A DNA stretch of 64,000 bases from Acidobacteriota bacterium (GCA_016716905.1 JADJUS010000004.1:1674001-1738000), one strand, 5' to 3'. Counted from the stretch's first letter, positions 25,513 through 35,029 are shown. The notes: generated by a model from the letters alone, not told the origin. Translations and numbers: made by a program.

Positions 25513-28182
25513 TTATCCGTCGTGGCGGAGCGCGACGATCGGATCAACGCGCGCCGCCCGGAGTGCCGGGACCAGCGCGGCGAGAAGACCGGTGAAGACC
25601 AACAGCCCGCCGGCAGCAGCAAACACGACAGGGTCGTGCGGCGTGACGCCAAACAGGAACGACTGAACCAGGCCCGCGGCCGCCCATGCCCCGGCGAGAC
25701 CCAGGAACAGCCCTCCGAGCATCACCACAGACGCCCGGCCGAGGACCATCGCCATCACCCGATGTGGCATGGCGCCGAGCGCCATGCGCACGCCAATCTC
25801 CTGAGTCTGCTGGGCCACTGCGTACGCCATGACGCCGTAGATGCCCGCACTCGCGATGACGAGCGCGAGTGCACCAAATGCCCCGACGAGCAGCATGTTG
25901 AATCGGCGCTGCTCCGTTTGGGCGCGCAGGGACTCTTCCAGGGACTCCTGGTGCACCGGCACCCCCGGTACCGACGCCAGCACCGCGGCTCGAATCGCGG
26001 ACGCGGTGGCGCCCGATGTGTCGCGCGTGCGCGTGAGCACGCTCGCACCAATCGACGGCTCTTGCGCCAGGGCAAAATACACACCGGGACTGATGGGTTC
26101 TTCCGGGCCCACCAGGTGAACGTTACCCACCACGCCAATGACCACGCGTTCGACTTTGTCGATCGCAATCCGCTGTCCTACCGGGTCAGCGCCGGCAAAG
26201 TATCGAGCGGCCGCTTCCTCATTCACCACCGCCACAGCAGGCGCTCCGGCACCATCGCGCCCGTCGATCACACGCCCCCGGCGGAGCGGTTGCCGCACAA
26301 CGTCGAAGTATCCTGGTGAGACTTCCTGAATCTGTACCTGATCCTCTTCGCGCGTAAACTCACGGCCCCCGACGACGGCCAACAAGTTCGTTTTATAACT
26401 CCCCGACAGTGGAGAACCACCCGCCACTGCCGCCGCGGCCTCAACGCCGGGAAGCGCCTGCACGCGGGCCATGACGTCGGCGAGCGCCGTAGTCGAGCGT
26501 GCGCGCGCGTCCGCCAAACCGGCGTCGTCGAGTTGGGTGATGCGGGGATTCACGTTGGTCGACAACACATCACGGTGATCAATGCCGAGATCGACGGTCA
26601 CGAGCCGGATGAAACTTGAGACAAAGAGTCCCGCACCGACGACAAGCATGACCGCGAGCGCCACCTCGGCCACCACGAGGGCCGAGCGCACGCGGTGTTT
26701 CATCCGGCCTCCGGTGGCTGACCGTCCACCATCCCGAAGCGATGCCTGCAGGTTTGGTCGCGACAATTGCAGCGCGGGAATCACCCCACAAAGAAGGCCC
26801 GTCACGACCGCCGCCATCGCGGCCACGAGAAGGACGCGTAAATCCAGACCAACAGTCGCGAGCCGGGGCAGGTCGTCCGGTATCGAGGCGCGCAGCACGC
26901 TCACGCCCCACAGCGCGATGAGCAGTGCCACCGCGAGTCCGGCGATCGACAACACCAGACTCTCCACCAACAAACTTCGAGCGATGCGCCACCGGCTGGC
27001 CCCAAGGGCGGCACGCACCGACATCTCCCTCGATCGATTCGCGGCTCTGACCAGCATCAGGTTGGCCACGTTGGCGCAGGCGATCAGGAGAACGCAGCCC
27101 ACGGCACCCAGGAGCAACACCATCCAGTTCCGCGTGCGTCCGACCGTGGCCTCATGCAGTGGCGCTGCGGCCCAGGTCCTGTCCTCAAACCAGTCTGGAT
27201 ACTTCGCTTCGAGGGCAGACGTGATTCTCTCCATCTCACCCCGTACCTGCTCCATCGTCGTGCCGTCTTTAAGGCGCCCCACCACGCGCAAGCTGTATGT
27301 ACGCCCCGTCTGGTTTCGGTTTCGAATGCGCTCCCTGGCGGTTGGCGCGTAGGGCGCGACGATGTCGGTGGGTTTGAGGGCGCCGACGGGATACGCGAAG
27401 TGTGCGGGCAGCACGCCGACGATTTGCCACACACCGCTGTCGAACGTCATGGTCTTGCCGACGATGCCGGGATCGGCATCAAAGCGGCGCCGCCAGAGGC
27501 TGTCGCTGATCAGGAGGACCCGATCGCGCCCCTCTGTTTCGTTGTCTGCCGTGAAGGCCTGCCCTCGTTGCGGTCGCACCCGCAAGACGTCGAACAGACT
27601 GGCCGTGGCACGAATCGCCGTCAGATCCTCGGGTTCGCCGCTGTCTCGCACCGTAAAGCCCCGCCCGCCCACGCTCGCGGCGATCGACTCGAACACCGTC
27701 AGCATATCCAGCCAGTCGCGGTAGTTCTGTGACGCCGCGGAGCCCACAAACCAGGCCGGCACCGGGCGGTTCCTGTCTTTCTCGCCGACCGCGACCAACC
27801 GATCGGCACGTTCAAACGGCAGGTCGCGCAGCAGAACCGCGTCAACCACCGAGAAGATCGCGGTGCCGGCACCGATGCCAAGTGCCAGGACAAACACCGC
27901 CACCGCCGTGAAGCCCGGGGCGGCGCGGAGTGCGCGGACCGACATTCGAACGTCCTGCCAGATCCCATCACCCAGATGTCCCCGGCCACGAGTGGGATGC
28001 GACGCGCGAGCTTCTTTGCGCAGGGCGATAACCAACGTCAGCGCGGCAGCCACCGACCACAGGGCGCCCGATGGCCGGCCAGTGGCACGCCGACGGGCTC
28101 GCTCCTCAAGGAGATCCCCCTCGAGCGATTCGCGCCACTCGGCGGGGGCAAGGCGGTTCAGCACCCAGCGCGCGGCCCTCAT
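25513..28182 (-). CDS. ADOP-type ABC permease (MacB/FtsX-like), copy 2
   Basis: The 889-residue protein has the same architecture as copy 1. A short N-terminal segment (RLAPAEWRESLEGDLLEE) with one membrane helix is followed by RALRAAPGFTAVAV and LALGIGAGTAIFSV, a large periplasmic region, an FtsX block, a second periplasmic region and a C-terminal FtsX block ending ARVDPIVALRHDG. It is divergent enough from copy 1 to be an old paralog. The ATG at 28182 overlaps the PadR stop (ATGA). The two modules are convergent. Confidence 0.9.
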   Translation of the reverse strand: MRAARWVLNRLAPAEWRESLEGDLLEERARRRATGRPSGALWSVAAALTLVIALRKEARASHPTRGRGHLGDGIWQDVRMSVRALRAAPGFTAVAVFVLALGIGAGTAIFSVVDAVLLRDLPFERADRLVAVGEKDRNRPVPAWFVGSAASQNYRDWLDMLTVFESIAASVGGRGFTVRDSGEPEDLTAIRATASLFDVLRVRPQRGQAFTADNETEGRDRVLLISDSLWRRRFDADPGIVGKTMTFDSGVWQIVGVLPAHFAYPVGALKPTDIVAPYAPTARERIRNRNQTGRTYSLRVVGRLKDGTTMEQVRGEMERITSALEAKYPDWFEDRTWAAAPLHEATVGRTRNWMVLLLGAVGCVLLIACANVANLMLVRAANRSREMSVRAALGASRWRIARSLLVESLVLSIAGLAVALLIALWGVSVLRASIPDDLPRLATVGLDLRVLLVAAMAAVVTGLLCGVIPALQLSRPNLQASLRDGGRSATGGRMKHRVRSALVVAEVALAVMLVVGAGLFVSSFIRLVTVDLGIDHRDVLSTNVNPRITQLDDAGLADARARSTTALADVMARVQALPGVEAAAAVAGGSPLSGSYKTNLLAVVGGREFTREEDQVQIQEVSPGYFDVVRQPLRRGRVIDGRDGAGAPAVAVVNEEAAARYFAGADPVGQRIAIDKVERVVIGVVGNVHLVGPEEPISPGVYFALAQEPSIGASVLTRTRDTSGATASAIRAAVLASVPGVPVHQESLEESLRAQTEQRRFNMLLVGAFGALALVIASAGIYGVMAYAVAQQTQEIGVRMALGAMPHRVMAMVLGRASVVMLGGLFLGLAGAWAAAGLVQSFLFGVTPHDPVVFAAAGGLLVFTGLLAALVPALRAARVDPIVALRHDG

Positions 28183-28526
28183 CGGACGCTCCGCGCGGGC
28201 TTGGCGTCGCGCATCCGCGCCAGGGCCGACTCGGCAGCCGCCAGCGCACGGCGGCCTGCGGAGGTGATGCGGAAACACCGCTTGGCCTTCCCGCCCCGCT
28301 CAGCCGTAGGCTCGCCCATCCACGAGGTGACGTACCCCTTGCGGTCCAGCCGGTCGAGCGTCACATATACGCTGCTCCGTCCCAGGGCGATCCCGGTGCG
28401 CGCCTCAATTTCGTCGCGAATCGACACGGCGTACGCGTCGGTCGGCTGATTCATGACCGCCAGCAGCACCAGCTGTTCCAACTCGCCCAGGAGTCCCTTT
28501 TCTGAGAATGACGACATATTGGACAT
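28179..28526 (-). CDS. PadR family transcriptional regulator
   Basis: The 115-residue winged-helix protein shows GLLGELEQLVLLAVMNQ at the N-terminus, then GRSSVYVTLDRLDRKGYV as the recognition region and a basic wing (GGKAKRCFRITSAGRRAL). It is translationally coupled to the downstream ADOP permease and is the presumed regulator of that operon. This is the second PadR/ADOP unit in about 6 kb, in mirror orientation to the first. Confidence 0.9.
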   Translation of the reverse strand: MSNMSSFSEKGLLGELEQLVLLAVMNQPTDAYAVSIRDEIEARTGIALGRSSVYVTLDRLDRKGYVTSWMGEPTAERGGKAKRCFRITSAGRRALAAAESALARMRDAKPARSVR

Positions 28527-28558
28527 TATGACGTAGACGGCGACGCCAGGTTAGCCGA

Positions 28559-28935
28559 TCGCGATCAGATCACGACCGGATCACAGGAGACACGGAGGAT
28601 CCGAGGACTCGGAGAAGACGGCCGTCGGGCCTGGCGGCCGCCTTCGGCGGCCGGATGAGCGGGCAGACTCTCACGGACGAGCGAACGTGGCTGAGCCCCT
28701 CCCGTTCGTTCGTCCGTGAGAGTCTGCTCGCCCATCACGCCCGGCGTAGCCGGGCCTCCAGACCCGACGGCAGGACTCCCTTTGGTCTTTGCCCTTCGCC
28801 TGTTGCCTTTGCCTTTGCCTTTGCCTTTGCCTTTGCCTTTGCCTTTGCCTTTGCCTTTGCCTTTGCCTTTGCCTTTGCCTTTGCCTTTGAAAGTATCCTC
28901 GGCGTCTCTGCGTCTCCTGTGATCCTTCGTGACGC
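28559..28935. repeat. composite palindromic element A
   Basis: The outer arms (about 28561-28600 and 28895-28933) contain GATCACAGGAGACACGGAGG and the reverse GTCTCCTGTGATC. Inside lie a GC hairpin (GGCGGCCGCC-TTC-GGCGGCCGG, near 28635), a 31-bp inverted repeat with arms at 28657-28687 and 28703-28733 (core GACTCTCACGGACGA), a second hairpin GCCCGGC-GTA-GCCGGGC, and a hexanucleotide microsatellite. The same plan recurs at 48416-48654. No transposase or gene is present. Confidence 0.75.
28804..28888. repeat. hexanucleotide microsatellite, about 14 copies of CCTTTG
   Basis: Nearly perfect tandem copies of the 6-bp unit run for about 85 bases inside composite element A, upstream of the MFS gene. 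The reverse frame would read as alternating Lys-Gly and is not a believable protein. Copy number could vary between cells or be collapsed in assembly. Confidence 0.95.
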
Positions 28936-28956
28936 GGCTGTTAGAATTGGGACGTC

Positions 28957-30243
28957 TTGTCCAATGCAGTCGCCACGCCCGGCAACGGGGCGCCGGAACC
29001 GCCTCGCAGTTGGGCTGGGCGCGTCGCGGGCGCACTCGCCCACCGCGACTTCCGGCTTGTCTGGTTCGCGGCGCTCGGGTCCACCATCGGCACCTGGATG
29101 CAGAAGTTCGCCCAGAGCCTGTTGGTGCTGGACCTCACGGGATCGAACTTCTACCTTGGGCTCGATGACTTCCTGTCGCAGCTCCCGATCCTGCTCTTCA
29201 TCCTGATCGGCGGCGTGGTGGCCGATCGGTATGACCGGCGCCGCTTGCTGACCGGGTCGCAACTGATACAGGCCTTTTCGGCGTTCGCACTGGCGGCTCT
29301 GGTCTTCTGGAACCAGATCACCATCTGGCATGTGCTGACGCTCTCGTTCATTTCCGGGCTCGGCCAGGCCTTCGGTGGTCCGGCCTACCAGTCGTTGCTG
29401 CCCTCGCTCGTGCCGCGACGCGACCTGCCGAACGCCATTGCGCTCAACTCGACGCAGTTCAACCTGTCGCGGATCCTCGGCCCCATGGGTGGAACCGCGG
29501 TCCTGCTCTCACTGGGAACGGCCGCCTGCTTCCTTCTCAACGGCCTGTCGTTCTTCCTGGTGGTGGTCGCGTTGATGCTGATCAAGGTCCCCCTGCCGGT
29601 GCCGCACGAGGGACCGCGCCGGCGCATCATGACCGACCTCCGGCACGGGCTGTCCTATGTTCGCAGCCAGCGTCTCATCATGACGCTCATCGCGCTTGTG
29701 GTGGTCAGCATGTTCCTGGCCATGCCGATCGTGACCTTTCTGCCCACCGTGGCGCGCACGGTGCTCGCACCCACTGGTGGCTCCGCTGAGACGCAACTGT
29801 TTTTCCTCATGGCCTGCCAGGGTTTTGGGGCAGTCACTGGAGCGTTGCTCATCGGCACGGCAGGCGGGCGATTTCAGCATATGGGCCGCATGCTGCTCAT
29901 CGTCCAGTTCCTGATGGGCCTCGTCATTGTGGCGTTCGGCTTCTCCACTACGCCCGCCATCAGCTACATCCTGATCTTCCTGGGCGGCATCGCGTTCATG
30001 GCGCTGTTCTCGATGAGCTTTTCCATCGTCCAGCTCGTCGTCCCCGATGAACTGCGCGGCCGTGTGGTCAGCATCTACATGGTCGCGCTTCGCGGCGGCG
30101 GTCCGCTCGGGGCGCTGGTTTCGGGCTATTTCGCCGACATCTACTCCGCTCCAACCGTCATGATCGTCAATGGCGCGCTCCTCTCGCTCATCACCCTGGG
30201 CGTGGTGCTCTCCGGCAAGGCGTCGAGCCTGAAAACGATTTAG
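28957..30243 (+). CDS. MFS transporter, EntS-like subgroup
   Basis: The 428-residue membrane protein has about 12 helices. It begins ALAHRDFRLVWFAALGSTIGTWMQ, and the loop between helices 2 and 3 is GGVVADRYDRRRLL, the MFS motif A. NSTQFNLSRILGP in helix 5 and VPDELRGRVVSIY after helix 10 are typical of the MFS_3/EntS group of exporters. The substrate is unknown; siderophores, peptides or drugs are possible. The start appears to be TTG at 28957, weakly supported by an upstream GGGA. A response regulator follows after nine bases. Confidence 0.87.
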   Translation: MSNAVATPGNGAPEPPRSWAGRVAGALAHRDFRLVWFAALGSTIGTWMQKFAQSLLVLDLTGSNFYLGLDDFLSQLPILLFILIGGVVADRYDRRRLLTGSQLIQAFSAFALAALVFWNQITIWHVLTLSFISGLGQAFGGPAYQSLLPSLVPRRDLPNAIALNSTQFNLSRILGPMGGTAVLLSLGTAACFLLNGLSFFLVVVALMLIKVPLPVPHEGPRRRIMTDLRHGLSYVRSQRLIMTLIALVVVSMFLAMPIVTFLPTVARTVLAPTGGSAETQLFFLMACQGFGAVTGALLIGTAGGRFQHMGRMLLIVQFLMGLVIVAFGFSTTPAISYILIFLGGIAFMALFSMSFSIVQLVVPDELRGRVVSIYMVALRGGGPLGALVSGYFADIYSAPTVMIVNGALLSLITLGVVLSGKASSLKTI

Positions 30244-30252
30244 GACGCTACA

Positions 30253-30954
30253 ATGACGCCCGTGGCCCGGATCCTTGTCGTTGAAGATAGCCAGGACATT
30301 GCGGACCTCATCGCGCACTACCTGCAGGGCGCGGGCTACACCACGACCATGGCAGCCAACGGGAGCGAGGGGTTGAAGCTCGCTCGCGCGACAACGCCAG
30401 ACGCGATCATTCTGGACCTGATGCTGCCGGGCATGGACGGGCTCCACATCTGCCAGGCGCTGCGAGGCGAACCGGCCACCGCAGCCATTCCCATCATCAT
30501 GCTGACGGCGCGTGGTGAAGAATCCGATCGCGTCCGTGGTCTGGAGTTTGGCGCAGACGACTACGTCACCAAGCCGTTCAGTCCCAAGGAACTGGTGGCG
30601 CGGGTGGGCGCGCTCCTCCGCCGCATTCAGCGGCCGGTGGCAGCCGGCAAAGTGTTGGCCTACGGCCCCCTGACGATCGACATCGACAAACACGTCGTCC
30701 GCGTACAGGGCGAGGAACTGCGCCTGACGGCCAAGGAGTTTATGCTCCTGCGCTACCTCATCGAACACCGCGGTCGCGTCCTTTCGCGCGACCTGCTCCT
30801 GACCGACGTGTGGAGTTACCAATACACAGGCGGCACGCGTACGGTGGATGTGCACATCCGGCGACTGCGAGAGAAGGTGCCGTTCCTCGGCAACGCCATC
30901 AGCACCATCAAACAGTTCGGGTACAAACTCGAAGACCCCGCGCCCGCATCGTGA
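30253..30954 (+). CDS. OmpR/PhoB-family response regulator
   Basis: The 233-residue protein has a receiver domain (about 1-120) with the acidic pair in VVEDSQD, phosphoacceptor Asp about 55 (ILDLMLPGMDG) and Lys in YVTKPFS. A winged-helix domain follows from about 130 (LTAKEFMLLRYLIEHRGRVL, TRTVDVHIRRLREK). It is coupled by a four-base overlap (GTGA) to the histidine kinase gene. Wording is close to PhoB, but paralogs with other jobs look alike. The phosphate genes downstream make a phosphate role plausible. Confidence 0.93.
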   Translation: MTPVARILVVEDSQDIADLIAHYLQGAGYTTTMAANGSEGLKLARATTPDAIILDLMLPGMDGLHICQALRGEPATAAIPIIMLTARGEESDRVRGLEFGADDYVTKPFSPKELVARVGALLRRIQRPVAAGKVLAYGPLTIDIDKHVVRVQGEELRLTAKEFMLLRYLIEHRGRVLSRDLLLTDVWSYQYTGGTRTVDVHIRRLREKVPFLGNAISTIKQFGYKLEDPAPAS

Positions 30955-32718
30955 CGTTTCGCACACGGACGTTTGCCGCCATCCTCGTCGCCAGCTCGCT
31001 GGCGCTCGCGGCCTCGACCGCGCTTGTGACCACCTCCCTGCGCCGCGCGATGCTGGCCGATATCGAGGCGTCCCTCGTGAAACAGGTCAGGCTTGCGGCC
31101 GAGTTACTGTCTGACCGCGGCAGTCTGTCCAGTCCCGACGACGAAGCCGCGGTGATCGCACGGCTCATCGGCTCGCGTGTGACGTTCATGCGCGCCGATG
31201 GCGTGGTCATTGGGGATTCGGACGTCGCAGCCAACGATCTGGACAAGGTGGACAACCACCTGGCGCGCGAAGAAGTGCAGGAGGCCCTCGCGGATGGCGT
31301 CGGCGCGGCGGTGCGCCAGAGCCGCACCACCGGCGAAGACACCATGTATGCGGCCGCCGCCGTCCGTCAGGGCGCTGTGGCTTTCGTCCGGGTCGGCTTG
31401 CCGCTGACCTCGGTTCGCGAGCAGCTCGCGGAAACCCGCCGGCATGCCTGGGTGGGCCTTGGCGCGGGATTTCTGGCTGCACTCATTCTCACCTGGGCCA
31501 CCTCGGCGTGGCTCAGCCGCCGGGTCAAGGCCATCGGCGGCGCTCGCCGCGCGGTACCGCCAGGGCGACTTCACGAGACCAGCCACGGACCTGGGACGCG
31601 ACGAAATCGGTACCGTGGCACGGGTGCTCGACGAAACCGCGCGCGACCTGGGCGCCCGGTTGACCGATGTGGCTCGCGAACGGGCCCACATGGACGCCGT
31701 CCTGCAAGGCATGGCCGAGGGCGCAGTCCTCGTGGACCGTGGTGGCCGGCTCGTCATCAGCAACACGGCGATTCGCGAGATGCTCCGCCTGCCAGACGAC
31801 CCCGAGGGCCGCCACTTCATCGAAGTGGTGCGCCATCCCGAAGTGGCCGGCCAACTCTCTGCCGCGCTCACCGGCGCGCGCCCCACGCCGGCCGAGGTTC
31901 AGCTTGACCACGGATCAAGGCGCGCCTTTGTGGCTCGAGCTGTGCCGGTGGAGGCCGACCGCGGCGGTGGCGCGGTGCTCGTGCTGCACGACGTCACGGA
32001 GTTGCGTCAGGCCGATCAAGTGCGGCGCGACTTCGTGGCGAATGTGTCTCATGAGTTGCGCACGCCTCTCACCGCCATTCGCGGCTACGTGGAGGCGTTG
32101 CTCGACTCTCCACTGGACCGCGATCAGACGCAGAAGTTCCTCGCCATCATTGCCCGTCACGCCGCACGTATGGAGCGGCTCGTGACCGACCTGCTCCGGT
32201 TGGCCCGGCTCGATGCGAGACAAGAGACGCTCGACCAGACGTTGTGCCAGACAAGTCCCCTCCTCGCCGCAGTGGTCGCCGAGATGGACAGCGCGATTGA
32301 AGCGCGCGATCTGCGCGTCACCACGCGTGTCAGTGCCGATGCCGACGCCGTGTTTGGTGACCCGGCCAAACTGCACGACGTCTTTCGCAACCTGCTTGAG
32401 AATGCGATCAACTACAGCCCTCAGGGTGGCGAGATCGAGGTGGCCGCCACACGCGAGGGCGAATCGGTCGACGTGTCGGTGAGCGACTCGGGGCCCGGCA
32501 TTCCTGCCGGCGAACTGCATCGCATCTTTGAACGCTTCTATCGGGTGGACCGCTCCCGCACGCGCGACCCTGGCGGCACCGGATTGGGCCTGTCGATCGT
32601 CAGGCATCTGGTGGAACTTCACGGCGGTCGCGTGTGGGCACTCAACCGCGAGGGCGGCGGCGCTGTCGTGCACGTTCGCCTGCCTGACCGACCGCCCTCC
32701 TCCACGCCAACTGGCTGA
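30951..32718 (+). pseudogene. PhoR-like sensor histidine kinase, frameshifted
   Basis: The kinase is split between two frames. The first part, from GTG 30951, has an N-terminal membrane helix, a periplasmic sensor (about 30-160) and a second helix ending AWLSRRVKAIGG. The frame then breaks at about 31541-31551, inside the HAMP domain. The other frame continues ARYRQGDFTRPATDLGRDE, a PAS-like region, the HisKA motif NVSHELRTPLTAIRGY, N-box NLLENAINYSP, and GGTGLGLSIV. Dropping one base in GCTCGCC restores a normal 588-residue kinase, so this is either a sequencing indel or a recent mutation. Confidence 0.85.
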
Positions 32719-32725
32719 GGCGGAC

Positions 32726-33361
32726 GTGGATCCCCTGTTTGTTGCGTACCTCTCGCTGACGGCGGCGCTGGTCGTCACGCCGGGCGCCACCACCGCCGTC
32801 GTGGTGCGCAACACGCTGGCCTCCGGATGGCGTGGCGGACTGGCTGCCGCACTGGGAGCCGCCGCCGGCAACGCGGCCCATGCCACGGCCGCCGGCCTGG
32901 GGCTGGCCGTCGTCATCGCACGGAACCCGGCACTGCTCCTGGCCATTCAACTGGCCGGCGGGCTCTACTTGGCGTGGCTCGGGTTCGCCAGTGCGGGGCG
33001 ACTCATCCGCGGAGAGGCCTTGCCCATCTCAGGCGAGATCCTCGATGCTCACGCCACCACTGAGCATCATCACGCCGTGCGAGAGGGCGTCACGGTCAAT
33101 CTCCTCAACCCTGCCATCGCGACGTTTTACCTCGCGGTGGTCCCGTCGTTCCTGCCGGCCGGCGCACCGCGCGGCTACTACGTGCAACTTGCAGCGGCGC
33201 ATGTGGGCATGGCGTTTGTGTGCCACAGCCTCTGGGCGTTTGGATTGGATCGACTCCGCCACCTGCTCGTGAGACCATCCGCGCGCCGGGCCCTCGAAGG
33301 CCTCACCGCCGCCGCGCTGCTACTCCTCGCCGCGCGCGTACTCGCCTCATCGAACTGGTAG
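32726..33361 (+). CDS. LysE/RhtB-family exporter
   Basis: The 211-residue protein has about six membrane helices. It opens with VAYLSLTAALVVTPGATTAVV, carrying the PGA motif, followed by GLAAALGAAAGNAAHATAAGLGL. Then come GGLYLAWLGF and VNLLNPAIATFYLAV, all hallmarks of the amino-acid exporter family. The substrate is unknown. The GTG start lies seven bases after the kinase gene, with GAGG just upstream. A histidine-rich loop (HATTEHHHAV) in the middle is unusual and might bind metal. Confidence 0.85.
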   Translation: MDPLFVAYLSLTAALVVTPGATTAVVVRNTLASGWRGGLAAALGAAAGNAAHATAAGLGLAVVIARNPALLLAIQLAGGLYLAWLGFASAGRLIRGEALPISGEILDAHATTEHHHAVREGVTVNLLNPAIATFYLAVVPSFLPAGAPRGYYVQLAAAHVGMAFVCHSLWAFGLDRLRHLLVRPSARRALEGLTAAALLLLAARVLASSNW

Positions 33362-33365
33362 GCCC

Positions 33366-33391
33366 GTGGACCCTGGACCCTGGACCCTGGA
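33366..33391. repeat. short tandem repeat of GGACCCT
   Basis: Three and a half copies of a 7-base unit lie in the 32-base gap between the ends of the convergent LysE and Pit genes. It is too short for a clear role. Confidence 0.7.
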
Positions 33392-33393
33392 CT

Positions 33394-34398
33394 CTAGAGT
33401 TCCGGCCCGAAGTAGTGAAGGACGTAGAAACTGATCGCCCCGATGAAGGCCGACGCTGGGATCGTGAGGATCCACGCCCAGACGATTTGCCGCGCCACGC
33501 CCCACCGCACGGCCGACAGGCGGCGTGTCGCGCCAACGCCGATGATGGCGCCCGTGATGGTGTGCGTCGTGCTGATGCCCACTCCCAGCGCCGTGGCCGT
33601 GTAGATCGCCACGGCCGCGCCCGTCTCCGCCGCGAACCCGCCGACGGGCTGCAACTTGGTGATCTTGGACCCCATCGTCTTGATGATGCGCCACCCCCCG
33701 GTCAGCGTGCCGAGGCCAATGGCGCCGTGTGCGGCCATCACCACCCAGAACGGCACCACAAACGTCGTGAGGTATCCCCCGGTAACCAGCGCGCCGGTAA
33801 TGATGCCCATCGTCTTCTGCGCGTCATTGGCGCCGTGCATGAGACTGAACGCCGCCGCCGACGTCAGCTGCAAGCGTCGAAACCAGCGGTCCACACGTGT
33901 AGGTGTTGTGTTGCGGCACGTCCAGAAAATGGCCGTCATCAACATCAGGCCGACCGCCAACCCAATCAGCGGCGCCACCACAATGAAGATCAGCGTCTTG
34001 GTCCAGCCCGACACGATGATGGCCGAGAACCCCGCCTTGGCGACCGCGGCTCCGGCGTATCCCCCGAACAGCGCATGCGAAGAACTGGTGGGCAGTCCCC
34101 AATACCAGGTGATCAGGTTCCAGACGATTGCCCCCGTCAGGCCCGCCAGGATCACACCGTAGGTGACGATATTGAGGTCCACCATGCCCTGGCCGACCGT
34201 CTTCGCCACCGCCGTGCCAAAGAAGAAGGCCGCGATGAAATTAAAAAACGCCGCCCACACCACCGCCTGGCCCGGTGACAACACGCGTGTGGAGACCACC
34301 GTGGCGATGGAGTTCGCCGCGTCGTGAAAACCGTTGATGTAGTCGAAAATCAGCGCAACGACCACCACCACGACGATCGTTACGAGTGCCGCATCCAT
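33394..34398 (-). CDS. pit: PiT-family inorganic phosphate transporter
   Basis: The 334-residue integral membrane protein has the two inverted PiT signatures: FDYINGFHDAANSIATVVSTRVLSP at the N-terminus and SLMHGANDAQKTMGIITGAL in the second half, plus GLPTSSSHALFGG and ISTTHTITGAIIGVG. PiT transporters import metal-phosphate complexes with low affinity, driven by protons or sodium, and also admit arsenate. It lies seven bases downstream of a DUF47 gene on the same strand, its usual partner. Confidence 0.96.
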   Translation of the reverse strand: MDAALVTIVVVVVVALIFDYINGFHDAANSIATVVSTRVLSPGQAVVWAAFFNFIAAFFFGTAVAKTVGQGMVDLNIVTYGVILAGLTGAIVWNLITWYWGLPTSSSHALFGGYAGAAVAKAGFSAIIVSGWTKTLIFIVVAPLIGLAVGLMLMTAIFWTCRNTTPTRVDRWFRRLQLTSAAAFSLMHGANDAQKTMGIITGALVTGGYLTTFVVPFWVVMAAHGAIGLGTLTGGWRIIKTMGSKITKLQPVGGFAAETGAAVAIYTATALGVGISTTHTITGAIIGVGATRRLSAVRWGVARQIVWAWILTIPASAFIGAISFYVLHYFGPEL

Positions 34399-34405
34399 GA
34401 CGGCC

Positions 34406-35029
34406 CTACCCGTGTTTCACGACGATGCTCTCGATGACGTTGGCCACGTCTTCGCAGCAGTCGGTGATCTGCTCGAGCACATCCAGCAAGTCCTTGGACT
34501 TGATGAGGCTGATGGGATCCGTTTCGGTCTCGAACAACTTCTGGATCGCCACCTGATAGGCGCGGTCCGCCTCATTTTCGAGCCTGTTGATCTCGACGGT
34601 GTGTGGCTGGATCGGCGCCTTGGTGGAGAGCGCCTCCATGGCGGCGTGCAGCCGTTCGGCCGACTGGGTCACGATGTGCGCCAGTTCGCGCGCCCCCTTG
34701 GGGATGATTTTGATGTGGTAGTTGCGCACCAGTGACGCCGAGTGGTCGATGGCGTCCATCACGTTGTCGAGCGACGTCGCCATGGCATAGAGATCTTCGC
34801 GATCGAATGGCGTGATGAACGTGCGGTGCAGACGCTGGATGGTGTCGTGCGTCAGGGTGTCGCAGCGATGTTCGGCGTCCCTGATGACATCAACCTTGGC
34901 GTCGTCGGGCGGGTCGGCCTCGAGCATCTGTTTCAGATGCCCGGCGGCGGCCTTAATCTCGGCCGTCGTCGCCATATACAGCGTAAAGAACTGCTCTTCC
35001 CTGGGAATCAGACTGAAACGAAAGCCCAC
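34406..35029 (-). CDS. DUF47/PhoU-like Pit accessory protein
   Basis: The 207-residue, all-helical PhoU-like protein begins with RFSLIPREEQFFTLY, typical of DUF47. It has repeated acidic motifs such as DAEHRCDTLTHD, DREDLYAMATSLDNVMDAID and NRLENEADR that bind metal clusters in PhoU relatives. It pairs with PiT transporters and probably tunes their activity. It is first in the operon, with its promoter in the intergenic region shared with the divergent response regulator. Confidence 0.93.
   Translation of the reverse strand: MGFRFSLIPREEQFFTLYMATTAEIKAAAGHLKQMLEADPPDDAKVDVIRDAEHRCDTLTHDTIQRLHRTFITPFDREDLYAMATSLDNVMDAIDHSASLVRNYHIKIIPKGARELAHIVTQSAERLHAAMEALSTKAPIQPHTVEINRLENEADRAYQVAIQKLFETETDPISLIKSKDLLDVLEQITDCCEDVANVIESIVVKHG

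Noticed and set aside
28565..29035. Long minus-strand reading frame with alternating Lys-Gly
   Set aside because: It is produced by the CCTTTG microsatellite and palindromes; composition is not protein-like and there is no ribosome site.
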